The translations under genes and the position numbers were made by a program. Source: an uncultured Prevotellaceae bacterium (lineage in GTDB: Bacteria; Bacteroidota; Bacteroidia; Bacteroidales; Bacteroidaceae). Taken from it: a DNA stretch of 64,000 nucleotides. The stretch spans positions 1-64,000 of the forward strand of contig CADBHI010000015.1 of assembly GCA_902794405.1 (NCBI GenBank). Direction: 5' to 3'. Each line of letters starts with the position of its first letter. Positions within the stretch are counted from its first letter, which is position 1. Under the pieces are notes generated by a model. It searched no databases and was not told where the DNA came from. It saw only the letters and a program-made list of their open reading frames with translations. Below, in pieces: positions 8,601 to 15,868 of this stretch.

Positions 8601-9554
8601 AATGGGGCGACCGTTGCTGAGTTCCTCAAACACCATTTGCGCCCAGGTGTTGTCGGCAAAACTGCTACGGAGTACCCTACGGACATCCTGACTATAGCCG
8701 AAGTGGGAGCTAAGTGCACGCACCACGTCAGTCAAGCTGGAACCGCTGCCGCTGGTCTCAGTGTATTTCATGTGCATGGCGATGCCCACCGCCTTGCACA
8801 GGCGCGCCACGGCCACGTTGGCTGCCTCGTCGCTGCTACGCTTGTTGCCGTAGTGTGTGGCCATGCTGTTCCAGTCGAAGTGAACGGTGTCGAAGTCGCA
8901 CGACAGCTCCAGCATGTTCTCGGCCACTGGTTCAGTGGCATGCAGCACTTGTTTTGGATCGTAGGAGTAGGTCGTTGAGCCTTGGCCTACCAAGGGATGG
9001 CGGTAGTAGTGCATCACCTGTGTAGTGGCCAGGGCACCACAGCCCACCACATGGTGCTGTATCTGCCCCTTGTCGTTGACGAATGTCGGACACCAGTCAT
9101 TGAATGGTGTGTACTGATACCAGTCAGACTCAATCAGAGGCGCTACCTGAGGTTTTACACTTTCGTCAGGACGTATGCCCAAGGGTGTCCATTCGTAGCC
9201 GTTAACGCCGATGTTCTTCAGGTTTTCGTCCAAGGCGTCCAGATACCACTCCATGCCGCAGGGCATTTCATCAGCGTCGAAACGGCCCTCACGGCTGTAA
9301 CCTAAAACAGGACGCAGTTCCTCGTCGTTGCTCACCAAGGCAAAGCCGCCGCCATCGGCACCAACGATGGTGACCGCAGACCTGCGCTGCACGATGCGCA
9401 GCGTCTGTTGACCTTCGCTGTTAAGTGACCGCGTCAGCCTTTGTTTACAGAGCACACTGGCCGCCGCATCAAGTATCTCTTGTTCACTACGCTCCCCTGC
9501 CATTGTCGGCAAACAGAGTATAATGGCAATGGCAATAATAAGTATTTTCATCAC
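5679..9554 (-). CDS. secreted C10 cysteine protease - BspA LRR - transglutaminase-like - dockerin protein
   Basis: 1291 aa with a signal peptide (MMKILIIAIAIILCLPTMA). Residues ~20-135 are a streptopain-type propeptide. Residues ~136-385 form a peptidase C10 domain, with Cys172 in VVGCGALATTQVMHY and His331 in AGHFFVLDGY followed by FHINWGWG. BspA-type LRR_5 repeats follow from about 390 to 880. Residues ~900-1190 are a transglutaminase-like domain with a complete apparent triad: Cys1102 (GGDCGNLSS), His1130 (NHVWSEFY) and Asp1146 (PVDVTY). A two-loop dockerin-like module spans ~1221-1280 (DANDDGKVSVTD and DANGDGKITVTD), and the protein ends in EPQ. Two cysteine-dependent catalytic domains in one exported protein suggest a surface proteolysis or crosslinking function; substrates are unknown. 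The dockerin tail resembles those at 37178-38590 and 60304-63645. Confidence 0.88.
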   Translation of the reverse strand: MMKILIIAIAIILCLPTMAGERSEQEILDAAASVLCKQRLTRSLNSEGQQTLRIVQRRSAVTIVGADGGGFALVSNDEELRPVLGYSREGRFDADEMPCGMEWYLDALDENLKNIGVNGYEWTPLGIRPDESVKPQVAPLIESDWYQYTPFNDWCPTFVNDKGQIQHHVVGCGALATTQVMHYYRHPLVGQGSTTYSYDPKQVLHATEPVAENMLELSCDFDTVHFDWNSMATHYGNKRSSDEAANVAVARLCKAVGIAMHMKYTETSGSGSSLTDVVRALSSHFGYSQDVRRVLRSSFADNTWAQMVFEELSNGRPIIYGGNVAVNQAGHFFVLDGYDADGLFHINWGWGRNSYYDGYFDLNYLSPNNYNTHYSVTQGMAMMAHPEGTPIDMTEINVKVPGSLSALLPTNRSLRLRITGTLNASDIRALRRLGSGVKDGDGRITEELTHLDLSQASIVGNVLPDSAFFGCTQLMQLELPSSVTAIGSYAFASCYYLTHLTLPRSLTTLGTSPFASCVRLTDFSVEEGNRHFATIDGILTNANRNKLVAYPEARSEAVIPSTIDSIGPYAFRYCFNLSEVRIPSHVRVICEFAFQNCTNLQQVTLEEGVERILAMAFNNCDSLRTLHLPASIDSIGLRLFIYSDNMRQVTMAEGNPNFRVENNCLLSHDGKQLVQALLTEVETVDIPASVETTEKYAFYGTKMTHLTIPSTLKKIGNQSIYFCENLTQLDIEDGVEQIDNYAFNGCSALTEVHLPASLQAIGYAVFVNCKGLHHVDISEASPLFLTDDNMLFSKDGTQLLQQLVDDKEEYIVPETVTTIAPGCFRYLTNLHKLTIPTSVKSIGSYVFYGSTNISDVFCLSTMPLRLSQWVYDLTDLSHSTLHVPEGCRYAYSVSAGWQQFGTIVEDQPNIPQEEEKYQYNITFNITRSSQTAFNRLVVLAPCPQTNEYQKVQILDITSNGVWKQGDVAENQNKFLELDLSGDELKNRSLDFSVDYSFVLSHKPVFIDFSPFKASDGSWKDMPDYDTSQQDYIDNTKQSGEYVVPDNSTIKAIADQLFAECGDNRLAYAERCYEYVASHFKYLKPGTGLHTLAEILSDGGGDCGNLSSIYISLLRAKGIPARHVVAIGGNHVWSEFYIQDFGWVPVDVTYKNSTPSGNYFGVYDGKYIVVQKGVAMDYPTYALGTKNFNIFQGFRYWYWTKTNETLSIAKSLSGQQIDTISGDANDDGKVSVTDIAVIVNHILSIPNGAGFSIAGADANGDGKITVTDIGVVVDIILGNNANTRVSNVLEPQ

Positions 9555-9561
9555 TCCTTTG

Positions 9562-9618
9562 CTATTCCTCGTTCATCCTGTCGATCTGTGCTGAGCACGC
9601 GACGCATCATTTTGAGGG
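9562..9618 (-). pseudogene. relic of the 3' end of an acyl-CoA ligase gene
   Basis: These 57 nt match the 3' end of the ligase gene at 12834-12904 in the same orientation, with a few mismatches and a 14-nt deletion. Shared runs include CTATTCCTCGT and GAGCACGCGACGC. It sits in the 5' leader of the C10 protease gene. Together the two copies bracket the GH5-GH29 block as direct repeats. Confidence 0.7.
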
Positions 9619-9626
9619 CAAAGATA
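9618..9626 (-). promoter_or_regulatory. -7 element for the C10 protease gene
   Basis: TATCTTTGC on the minus strand, 63 nt before the start codon at 9554. No well-spaced -33 box is clear. Confidence 0.55.
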
Positions 9627-9692
9627 CAAACTTTCAGGGAATATCGTGCAAAAAAACGACCATTGTTTCCCCTCTCTTCAGAAAAAAAACAC

Positions 9693-9701
9693 TATCTTTG
9701 C
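9693..9701 (+). promoter_or_regulatory. -7 element for the GH5-GH29 operon
   Basis: TATCTTTGC 27 nt before the GH5 start at 9729. It lies inside the longer open frame, so the upstream ATG at 9441 is not the start. Confidence 0.65.
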
Positions 9702-9718
9702 AGCAGAAAAGTAAAAAA

Positions 9719-9799
9719 CGGAAAGACAATGAAGAATCTACGAGCAATTTGTTTGGCGTTTGTCATTACCATTTTATCGGTTTGTCACGCAGTGGCGCA
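9719..9799 (+). repeat. leader and signal-peptide duplication, copy 1
   Basis: 81 nt covering ten bases before the ATG and the GH5 signal peptide. It matches 11067-11147 with about six substitutions, mostly synonymous. Confidence 0.85.
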
Positions 9800-11066
9800 A
9801 CAGCCTACGGCTATGGAGCTGGCGGCGGAGATGTATCCAGGCTGGAACCTCGGTAACACGCTGGAGCCTGGCCCCTGCAACTGGTTAAGCAACCCCATTG
9901 ACTGGGAAACGGCGTGGCAGGGCTCGAAGACAACGCAGGAGATCATCGACTTCGTGAAGGCCCAGGGGTTCCGTTCCGTGCGCATACCTTGCTCTTGGTA
10001 TGTGCATAGCGACGCGAACTATAACATCGACCCCAGTTGGCTGGACCGCGTGCAGCAGGTAGTAGACTACTGCATTAACGACGGCCTCTACGTGGTGCTG
10101 AACGATCACTACGACAACGGATGGATAGAGCGCTCGTTTGCGGACCGTACGGAGCAGTCGGTGAAAAAGAATTGTACTATCCTTGGTATGCTGTGGAAGC
10201 AGATTGCGAACCGATTCCGTGACTACGACCATCACCTGTTGTTTGCGGGCATGAACGAGCCCGATGCCGCTGGTGACAACAGTAAGGACAAGGCTGGAGA
10301 CATAGCGACACTGAAGAGCTACCAGCAGGCTTTTGTGAATGCCGTGAGACAGACGGGGGGCAATAATGCTAAGCGCGTGCTGGTGGTGCAATCGCCTTCA
10401 ACGAGCATCGACCTGGCCACTAACTACGATGTGATGCCACAGGACAACGTGGCCGACGCCATGATGCTGGAGGTGCACTTCTACTCGCCCTACAACTTTA
10501 CGATGATGACCAAAGACGAGTCGTGGGGCAACCAGGCATACTATTGGGGCGCGGGCAACCACGTGGCTGGCTCGAAGCATAATGTGACATGGGGTGAGGA
10601 AACCTACATGCAGAGCCAAATGCAACAGATGCACCAGAAATACACGTCGAAGGGCATTCCTGTGATCATGGGTGAGTTCGGCACACTGTGGCGCACCATG
10701 CCCGAGGGCGAGAGCCAGGAGAAGCACGATGCCAGCATCTACTCTTGGTACTACACGCTGTGCCGCTATGCCGTCTACAACGGCGTCGTGCCCTTTGTCT
10801 GGGACACCAACGCCTGCCAGCGCCCCTCGATGGACGTGCTCAACCGCAAGACGCTGAGCGTCTTCAACCAATTGGCTCTTGACGGCATCATGCAAGGCTG
10901 CGAATCGGTGAAGTGGCCTGTCACCACAGGCATCTCCACGATCCACCATCCACAATCCACCATCCACAATCCACAATCCACCATCCACGATCTGCAAGGT
11001 CGCCTGCTGGCCAAAGCTCCCCAACGGGGGTTATTCATTACAAATGGGAAGAAGTACATCAAATAG
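9729..11066 (+). CDS. GH5 endoglucanase-type glycoside hydrolase with C-terminal sorting-like tail
   Basis: 445 aa. The signal peptide MKNLRAICLAFVITILSVCHAVA is expected to leave Gln at +1. The catalytic domain is a GH5 cellulase-type barrel: PGWNLGNTLEP near the N-terminus, acid/base Glu177 in GMNEPD, and nucleophile Glu316 in VIMGEFGT. It probably cleaves beta-1,4-glucan or a related beta-linked backbone at the cell surface. After the domain comes an in-frame heptamer array encoding STIHHPQ-type repeats, then a short tail HDLQGRLLAKAPQRGLFI...NGKKYIK. That tail resembles those of the GH53 and GH127 proteins here and is probably a type IX secretion signal. The gene is followed after 10 nt by the GH29 gene. 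Confidence 0.9.
   Translation: MKNLRAICLAFVITILSVCHAVAQQPTAMELAAEMYPGWNLGNTLEPGPCNWLSNPIDWETAWQGSKTTQEIIDFVKAQGFRSVRIPCSWYVHSDANYNIDPSWLDRVQQVVDYCINDGLYVVLNDHYDNGWIERSFADRTEQSVKKNCTILGMLWKQIANRFRDYDHHLLFAGMNEPDAAGDNSKDKAGDIATLKSYQQAFVNAVRQTGGNNAKRVLVVQSPSTSIDLATNYDVMPQDNVADAMMLEVHFYSPYNFTMMTKDESWGNQAYYWGAGNHVAGSKHNVTWGEETYMQSQMQQMHQKYTSKGIPVIMGEFGTLWRTMPEGESQEKHDASIYSWYYTLCRYAVYNGVVPFVWDTNACQRPSMDVLNRKTLSVFNQLALDGIMQGCESVKWPVTTGISTIHHPQSTIHNPQSTIHDLQGRLLAKAPQRGLFITNGKKYIK
10935..10989. repeat. ATCCACC/ATCCACA heptamer array inside the GH5 gene
   Basis: Seven or eight tandem heptamers. Three heptamers make 21 nt, so the protein shows a 7-residue period (STIHHPQ, STIHNPQ). The array separates the catalytic domain from the sorting-like tail. 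Confidence 0.9.
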
Positions 11067-11147
11067 CGGAAAGACAATGAAGAATCTGCGAGCAATTTGT
11101 TTAGCGTTTGTCATTACCTTTTTATCAGTTTGCCACGCGGTGGCGCA
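11067..11147 (+). repeat. leader and signal-peptide duplication, copy 2
   Basis: 81 nt matching 9719-9799 without gaps, at the start of the GH29 gene. Confidence 0.85.
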
Positions 11148-12819
11148 GACGGCTTGCGGGCCGGTGCCCAATGAGAACCAGCTGAGGTGGCAGCAGATGG
11201 AGGTGTATGCCTTTATCCACTACTCGCTGAACACGTATACCGACCAGGAGTGGGGCTTCGGCAACGAAGACCCGCAGTTGTTTAACCCCAGCGACCTCGA
11301 CTGTCGGCAGTGGGCGCGCGTATGTAAGCAGGCTGGCATGCGAGGCATCATCTTCACGGCCAAGCACCATTGCGGCTTCTGTATGTGGCCCAGCGCCTAC
11401 ACAGACTACTCGGTGAAGAACTCGCCGTGGAAGCAGGGCAAGGGTGACGTGGTGCGCGAGCTGGCCGATGCCTGCCGCGAAGAGGGTCTGGAGTTTGCCG
11501 TCTACCTTTCGCCCTGGGATCGCAATCACCCCGAGTATGGACGTCCTGCCTACGTGGAGTATTTCCGCAACCAGCTGCGTGAATTGTTGACCAACTATGG
11601 TGATATCTTTGAGGTGTGGTTCGATGGTGCCAATGGTGGCGACGGCTGGTATGGGGGTGCCAACGAGACGCGCAAGATAGACCGTACCACCTACTATGAG
11701 TGGCCCGAGACTTATAAGATGATTCGTGAACTGCAGCCGAAATGCCTGATATGGAACGACGGTAGCGACCGCGGCGACCTGCGCTGGGTAGGCACCGAGG
11801 CCGGCAATGTGGGCGAGACGAACTGGAGTCTGCTGAACCACGACGGCGAGGTGACGTGGCCTATGTTGCATTACGGACTGGAAGACGGCGACTCGTGGGT
11901 GCCTGGTGAGACGAATACCAGCATTCGTCCAGGCTGGTTCTACCACGAGACGGAGAACGAGCATGTGAAGAGCCTGTCGAAGCTGATGGACACCTATTAT
12001 AAATCGGTAGGCCGCAACTCGACGCTGTTGCTGAATTTCCCCATTGCTCCCAACGGGCGCATTCATCCTACGGACAGTCTGCGAGGGATTGCTTTTAAGA
12101 AGATGATTCAGGAAGTGTTTAGGGAGAACTTAATAGCCTCACCCCCGACCCCTCTCCAAGGGGAGAGGGGAGTGGTTACCTATACCATTGATATTCAGAA
12201 AGGTGCCGCTTGCAACCGTTTCCTTGTCGAGGAAGACATTGCACAGGGACAACGGGTGAAGAAATTCTCGCTGGAAGCTGAGGTGGATGGAAAATGGATA
12301 CCTTTGAAAGATGAACTTGTCGAAGGCTCAGACGGGCTGACCACCATCGGCCATCGACGCATTATTTGCTTCCCTACCATTAAGGCCACCAAGCTACGCT
12401 TTACCGTTACCGATGCCAAGTGCACGCCGATAATCAAGAAGCTCGGCGTGTACCTTGCTCCAGAGCTGACGGCTGACATTCCTGACGCTGGTGAAAAACG
12501 CAGTAGCAACCTCCACTATTTCTTCAGCTCGCCTACACAGATGATGATTGACTGGGACACGGAGCAGACCTTTACCACCTTTCGCTATCTGCCACCACAG
12601 GGCACGAAGGACGGCATAGTTACCCACTATACCCTCTGGGGCTCTACCGACTGGGCGAACTGGACGAAGCTGGCCTCTGGCGAGTTCTCGAACATCGTGA
12701 ACAACCCCATCTGGCAGACCATCAAGTTCCCCGCTACAAAGGTTCGCATCCTTAAATTCGATGCCGACCGCTTAGCAGAGGGCGAACGCATGGGATATGG
12801 AGATTTTGAAATCAAGTAA
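11077..12819 (+). CDS. GH29 alpha-L-fucosidase
   Basis: 580 aa from the start at 11077. That start is supported by a signal peptide (MKNLRAICLAFVITFLSVCHAVA) almost identical to that of the preceding GH5 enzyme. The catalytic domain shows GH29 signatures: FIHYSLNTYTDQEWGFG, FTAKHHCGFCMWPS, and nucleophile Asp183 in VWFDGANGG. The C-terminal third contains a beta-sandwich that looks like an F5/8-type discoidin module (HYTLWGSTDWANW ... TKVRILKFDA). It should release terminal alpha-L-fucose from glycans or xyloglucan-type side chains after export. A G/C palindrome at 12139-12174 adds ASPPTPLQGERGV in frame between domains. Unlike GH5 it has no GKK-type tail, so it may be periplasmic. It is in an operon with GH5. 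Confidence 0.9.
   Translation: MKNLRAICLAFVITFLSVCHAVAQTACGPVPNENQLRWQQMEVYAFIHYSLNTYTDQEWGFGNEDPQLFNPSDLDCRQWARVCKQAGMRGIIFTAKHHCGFCMWPSAYTDYSVKNSPWKQGKGDVVRELADACREEGLEFAVYLSPWDRNHPEYGRPAYVEYFRNQLRELLTNYGDIFEVWFDGANGGDGWYGGANETRKIDRTTYYEWPETYKMIRELQPKCLIWNDGSDRGDLRWVGTEAGNVGETNWSLLNHDGEVTWPMLHYGLEDGDSWVPGETNTSIRPGWFYHETENEHVKSLSKLMDTYYKSVGRNSTLLLNFPIAPNGRIHPTDSLRGIAFKKMIQEVFRENLIASPPTPLQGERGVVTYTIDIQKGAACNRFLVEEDIAQGQRVKKFSLEAEVDGKWIPLKDELVEGSDGLTTIGHRRIICFPTIKATKLRFTVTDAKCTPIIKKLGVYLAPELTADIPDAGEKRSSNLHYFFSSPTQMMIDWDTEQTFTTFRYLPPQGTKDGIVTHYTLWGSTDWANWTKLASGEFSNIVNNPIWQTIKFPATKVRILKFDADRLAEGERMGYGDFEIK
12139..12174. repeat. G/C palindromic insert inside the GH29 gene
   Basis: A palindrome of CCCCTCTCC with GGAGAGGGG, read in frame as SPPTPLQGERG at a domain border. 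Confidence 0.8.
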
Positions 12820-12833
12820 CGTTTAAAAAATCA

Positions 12834-14642
12834 CTATTCCTCGTACATCTTGTCGATTTGTGCCTTGTAGTTCTCGTTGAGCACGCGACGCTTGATTTTG
12901 AGGGTGTTGGTGAGCTCACCACGCTCCATTGAGAAGGCGTGGGGAAGGAGGGTGAAGCGCTTGATCTGTTCGTAGTGGGCCAACTGCTGCTGGAGGGTGT
13001 CGATGCGCTCCATCATCATCTGATTGATCTGCTCGTTCTGACAGAGGTCTTCGCGGCCTTCGAACTTGATGCCGTGCTCACGGGCGTACTCTTCCAATAG
13101 ATGATAGACAGGAATAATGAGGGCCGATACGAACTTACGCTGGTCGGCAATGATGGCTATCTGGTCGACGTACTTGTCGACGAGTATCTTGGACTCAATC
13201 ATCTGCGGGGCGATGTATTTGCCGTTGGAGGTCTTGAAGAGGTCCTTGATACGCTCCTTGAGGAAGAGCTCGCCGCCCTCCAAATAGCCGGAGTCGCCAG
13301 TGCGGAAATAGCCATCGGAGGTAAAGGCGGCCTTGGTCAGGTCCTCGCGGTTGTAGTAGCCACGGGTGATGGTGGGGCCTTTGAGCAGTACCTCACCGTC
13401 TTCGCCGATACGGATGGAAATGCCCTCGATGGGAATGCCGACGGAGCCAACGGTCCAAGGGTCGCCCAAGTGGTTGCACGACACGGTGGCGAGGGACTCG
13501 GTGAGTCCGTAGCCCACCACCATATTGATGCCTATGGAGTGGACGAACTCTTCGACTTTCGGGTTGACGGTGGCACCAGCCGTTGGGAAGAAATGGGCGT
13601 TTTCCAGGCCGAGCTCCTTACGCACGAGCGAGAAGATGGTTTTGTTGAGCATCTCGTATTCGAAGTGGAGGGCCATTGGGGGCTTCTTGCCCTTTGACAG
13701 ATACTCAATGTTGTGACGACGGCCAACGGCGATGGCATGTTCAAAGAGCTTGCGCTGCATGGCGCTGCTGGACTCTATCTTTTCCTGCACACCCATGTAG
13801 ACCTTCTCCCAGAAACGAGGCACGGAGGACATGCACGTGGGGTGCTGCTCCTTCATGGTCTGCTGTACCTGCAGCGGATAGGTGTTGACGATGAGACGTG
13901 CGCCGGCTGTGAGGCACAGGATCTTCCAGCCCTTCTCAAAGATATGGGTGAAAGGCAGGAAGTTGAGTACGCGGTCGTTCTCGTTGACAGGCACACACTT
14001 ACCGTTGGCCACCATTGCCGCGTGGTACTGGCCACAAGTGAGGATGACGCCCTTGGAGTCGCCCGTTGTACCGCTGGTGTAGAGGATATTGGCTATATCG
14101 TCCATCTGGGCCTGGGCCGACAGGTTGTCGACCTCCGACTGTCGTGGCAGTCCCTCACCCAACTTCAGGAAGTCGTCGAAGTACATGGCCAGCGAGTCTT
14201 CGTCGCTGAGTTTGACTCCACGGTCGAATACGATGATGCGCTCCAGGGTGTGGCAGGTGGCCTGTACCCGATGAGCCTTGTCGTACTGCTCTTGCTCACC
14301 TACGAAGAGGATGCGGATTTTCGCATCAGTGATTATGAACTGTATCTGCTGCTCCGACGAGGTGGCATAGAACGGAATGGTGACGGCCCGTATGCCCCAT
14401 GCGCCGAAGTCGCAAAACAGGTACTGGGCAGAGTTCTGTGAGAAGATTCCCACGTTCTCCTGGACTTTGACACCGAGGTTCAGCAGGGCGTTGGACACCT
14501 GCTTGACAGTTGTCGAAAACTGGTTCCATGAATACGATTTCCACTCCGTACCGCCAAAGTCCTTATAGATGAGCACTTCACGGTCGCCGTAGGTTTTGGC
14601 CTGCTCATGGATGAGCACCGCCAGATGGCTTAGATTTTGCAT
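12834..14642 (-). CDS. long-chain fatty acid-CoA ligase (AMP-forming)
   Basis: 602 aa, usual length. It activates fatty acids to acyl-CoA through an acyl-adenylate, probably at the inner membrane. The AMP-binding P-loop motif ILYTSGTTGDSKGVI is present, as are FTHIFEKGWKIL, VVGYGLTESLATV, the hinge region YFRTGDSGYLEG and a C-terminal LFKTSNGKYIAP. It has its own -7 element at 14662-14670 and stands alone. It lies divergent from the deacylase gene at 14730. Its last ~71 nt recur as a relic at 9562-9618. Confidence 0.92.
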   Translation of the reverse strand: MQNLSHLAVLIHEQAKTYGDREVLIYKDFGGTEWKSYSWNQFSTTVKQVSNALLNLGVKVQENVGIFSQNSAQYLFCDFGAWGIRAVTIPFYATSSEQQIQFIITDAKIRILFVGEQEQYDKAHRVQATCHTLERIIVFDRGVKLSDEDSLAMYFDDFLKLGEGLPRQSEVDNLSAQAQMDDIANILYTSGTTGDSKGVILTCGQYHAAMVANGKCVPVNENDRVLNFLPFTHIFEKGWKILCLTAGARLIVNTYPLQVQQTMKEQHPTCMSSVPRFWEKVYMGVQEKIESSSAMQRKLFEHAIAVGRRHNIEYLSKGKKPPMALHFEYEMLNKTIFSLVRKELGLENAHFFPTAGATVNPKVEEFVHSIGINMVVGYGLTESLATVSCNHLGDPWTVGSVGIPIEGISIRIGEDGEVLLKGPTITRGYYNREDLTKAAFTSDGYFRTGDSGYLEGGELFLKERIKDLFKTSNGKYIAPQMIESKILVDKYVDQIAIIADQRKFVSALIIPVYHLLEEYAREHGIKFEGREDLCQNEQINQMMMERIDTLQQQLAHYEQIKRFTLLPHAFSMERGELTNTLKIKRRVLNENYKAQIDKMYEE

Positions 14643-14661
14643 AGATAGAGAGATATTTGGT

Positions 14662-14670
14662 GCAAAGATA
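14662..14670 (-). promoter_or_regulatory. -7 element of the acyl-CoA ligase gene
   Basis: TATCTTTGC on the minus strand, about 20 nt before the start codon at 14642. Confidence 0.6.
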
Positions 14671-14713
14671 CAAAAAAAACATTATTAATAATTCATAATT
14701 CGAAATTATTTTC

Positions 14714-14722
14714 TAATTTTGC
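14714..14722 (+). promoter_or_regulatory. -7 element of the M20 deacylase gene
   Basis: TAATTTTGC 7 nt before the ATG at 14730. A short AATTCAT-type repeat fills the space where a -33 box would lie. Confidence 0.55.
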
Positions 14723-14729
14723 ACAAATT

Positions 14730-15797
14730 ATGAATATGGAACAATACGTAAACGATGCTGTGGAGCTGTTAAAGCAGCTGATAGCCACACCAAGAGTGAG
14801 TCGCGACGAAGGAGCTGCAGCCGACGTCATGAGTGAGTATCTGGGAAGAAATGGCCTTGGCTTCGGCCGTGAGGGCAACAACCTGTGGGTAGGTTGTCCG
14901 GACTGGGATGAGAACCGGCCTACGGTGATGCTGAATGCCCATATCGATACTGTAAAGCCAGTAGCCACATGGACTCGCAACCCCTTTGAGCCTACGATTG
15001 AGGGCGATGTGCTCTATGGCTTAGGCTCGAACGACTGTGGTGGCGGACTGGTGGCTACATTGCAGGCCTATCGCATCATGCTACATAGTCCCAGGACATA
15101 TAACCTGCTGTGGGTATGCTCAGCCGAGGAAGAGGTGTCGGGCATCAATGGCTTCAGCCGTGTGCTTTCACGACTGCCCCAGATTGACGTTGCGATTGTG
15201 GGTGAACCGACGGGCTTGCAGCCAGCGACGGCAGAAAAGGGTCTGATGGTGGTTGACGGCTATGCTCATGGCAAGTCGGGTCATGCTGCGCGCAACGAAG
15301 GGGTGAATGCCATCTATGAGGCGCTGGACGACCTTGTTTGGCTTCGCGACTATCGTTTCCGTAAGGAGAGTGACTTGTTAGGTCCGACAAAAATGACAGT
15401 AACTGTTGTGGAGAGCGGCACGCAGCACAATGTGGTGCCCGACCTGCTGCATTTCATCATTGACGTTCGCACGAACGAGTTCTACCAGAATGAATACGTG
15501 TTTGAGTTCCTGAAGAAACACATGAAAAAATGTGAGCTGAAAGCCCGCTCTTTCCGTCTGCACTCGTCGAGCATCCCTCATGAGCACCCATTGGTGAAGC
15601 GTTGTATAGATATGGGGAAGACACCCTTCGGCTCTCCCACCCTCAGCGACCAAGCGCTGATGCCGTTCCCATCGCTGAAACTCGGCCCAGGCGAATCGAG
15701 CCGCAGCCACTCAGCCGATGAGTTTATCCATATCAGCGAGATACGTGAGGCCATAGAGACCTACGTACAGCTGCTCTCAGGGCTTTATCTTAGATGA
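14730..15797 (+). CDS. M20-family deacylase, ArgE-type (acetyl- or succinyl-ornithine/citrulline)
   Basis: 355 aa, cytoplasmic, no signal peptide. It is a di-zinc M20 hydrolase. Metal and catalytic motifs are visible: LNAHIDTVKP, YGLGSNDCGGG, CSAEEEVSG and GEPTG, with a terminal GPGESSRSHSADEFI segment. The length and the short first motif fit the Bacteroidota ArgE-type enzymes of arginine synthesis, which act on N-succinylated intermediates. No other arg gene is near, so the exact substrate is inferred. The start could also be the second ATG at 14736. Confidence 0.82.
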   Translation: MNMEQYVNDAVELLKQLIATPRVSRDEGAAADVMSEYLGRNGLGFGREGNNLWVGCPDWDENRPTVMLNAHIDTVKPVATWTRNPFEPTIEGDVLYGLGSNDCGGGLVATLQAYRIMLHSPRTYNLLWVCSAEEEVSGINGFSRVLSRLPQIDVAIVGEPTGLQPATAEKGLMVVDGYAHGKSGHAARNEGVNAIYEALDDLVWLRDYRFRKESDLLGPTKMTVTVVESGTQHNVVPDLLHFIIDVRTNEFYQNEYVFEFLKKHMKKCELKARSFRLHSSSIPHEHPLVKRCIDMGKTPFGSPTLSDQALMPFPSLKLGPGESSRSHSADEFIHISEIREAIETYVQLLSGLYLR

Positions 15798-15798
15798 G

Positions 15799-15865
15799 AT
15801 GGTGGATAGTGGATGGTGGATGGTGGATAGTGGATAGTGGATGGTGGATAGTGGATAGTGGATAG
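15799..15865. repeat. GGATAGT/GGATGGT heptamer array between convergent genes
   Basis: About nine tandem heptamers fill the gap between the ArgE-type and GH53 genes. It is the reverse complement type of the arrays inside the GH5 gene (10935) and the lipoprotein gene (25898). Confidence 0.9.
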
Positions 15866-15868
15866 AGA

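Noticed and set aside
9441..9728. Long N-terminal extension of the GH5 frame
   Set aside because: It crosses the divergent promoter region and the -7 box; the signal peptide begins at 9729.
10925..11020. Frameshift or pseudogene in GH5 caused by the repeat array
   Set aside because: The frame stays open through the array and continues into a proper C-terminal tail.
15799..15865. Possible CRISPR array
   Set aside because: Units are contiguous heptamers without spacers, and no cas gene is near.
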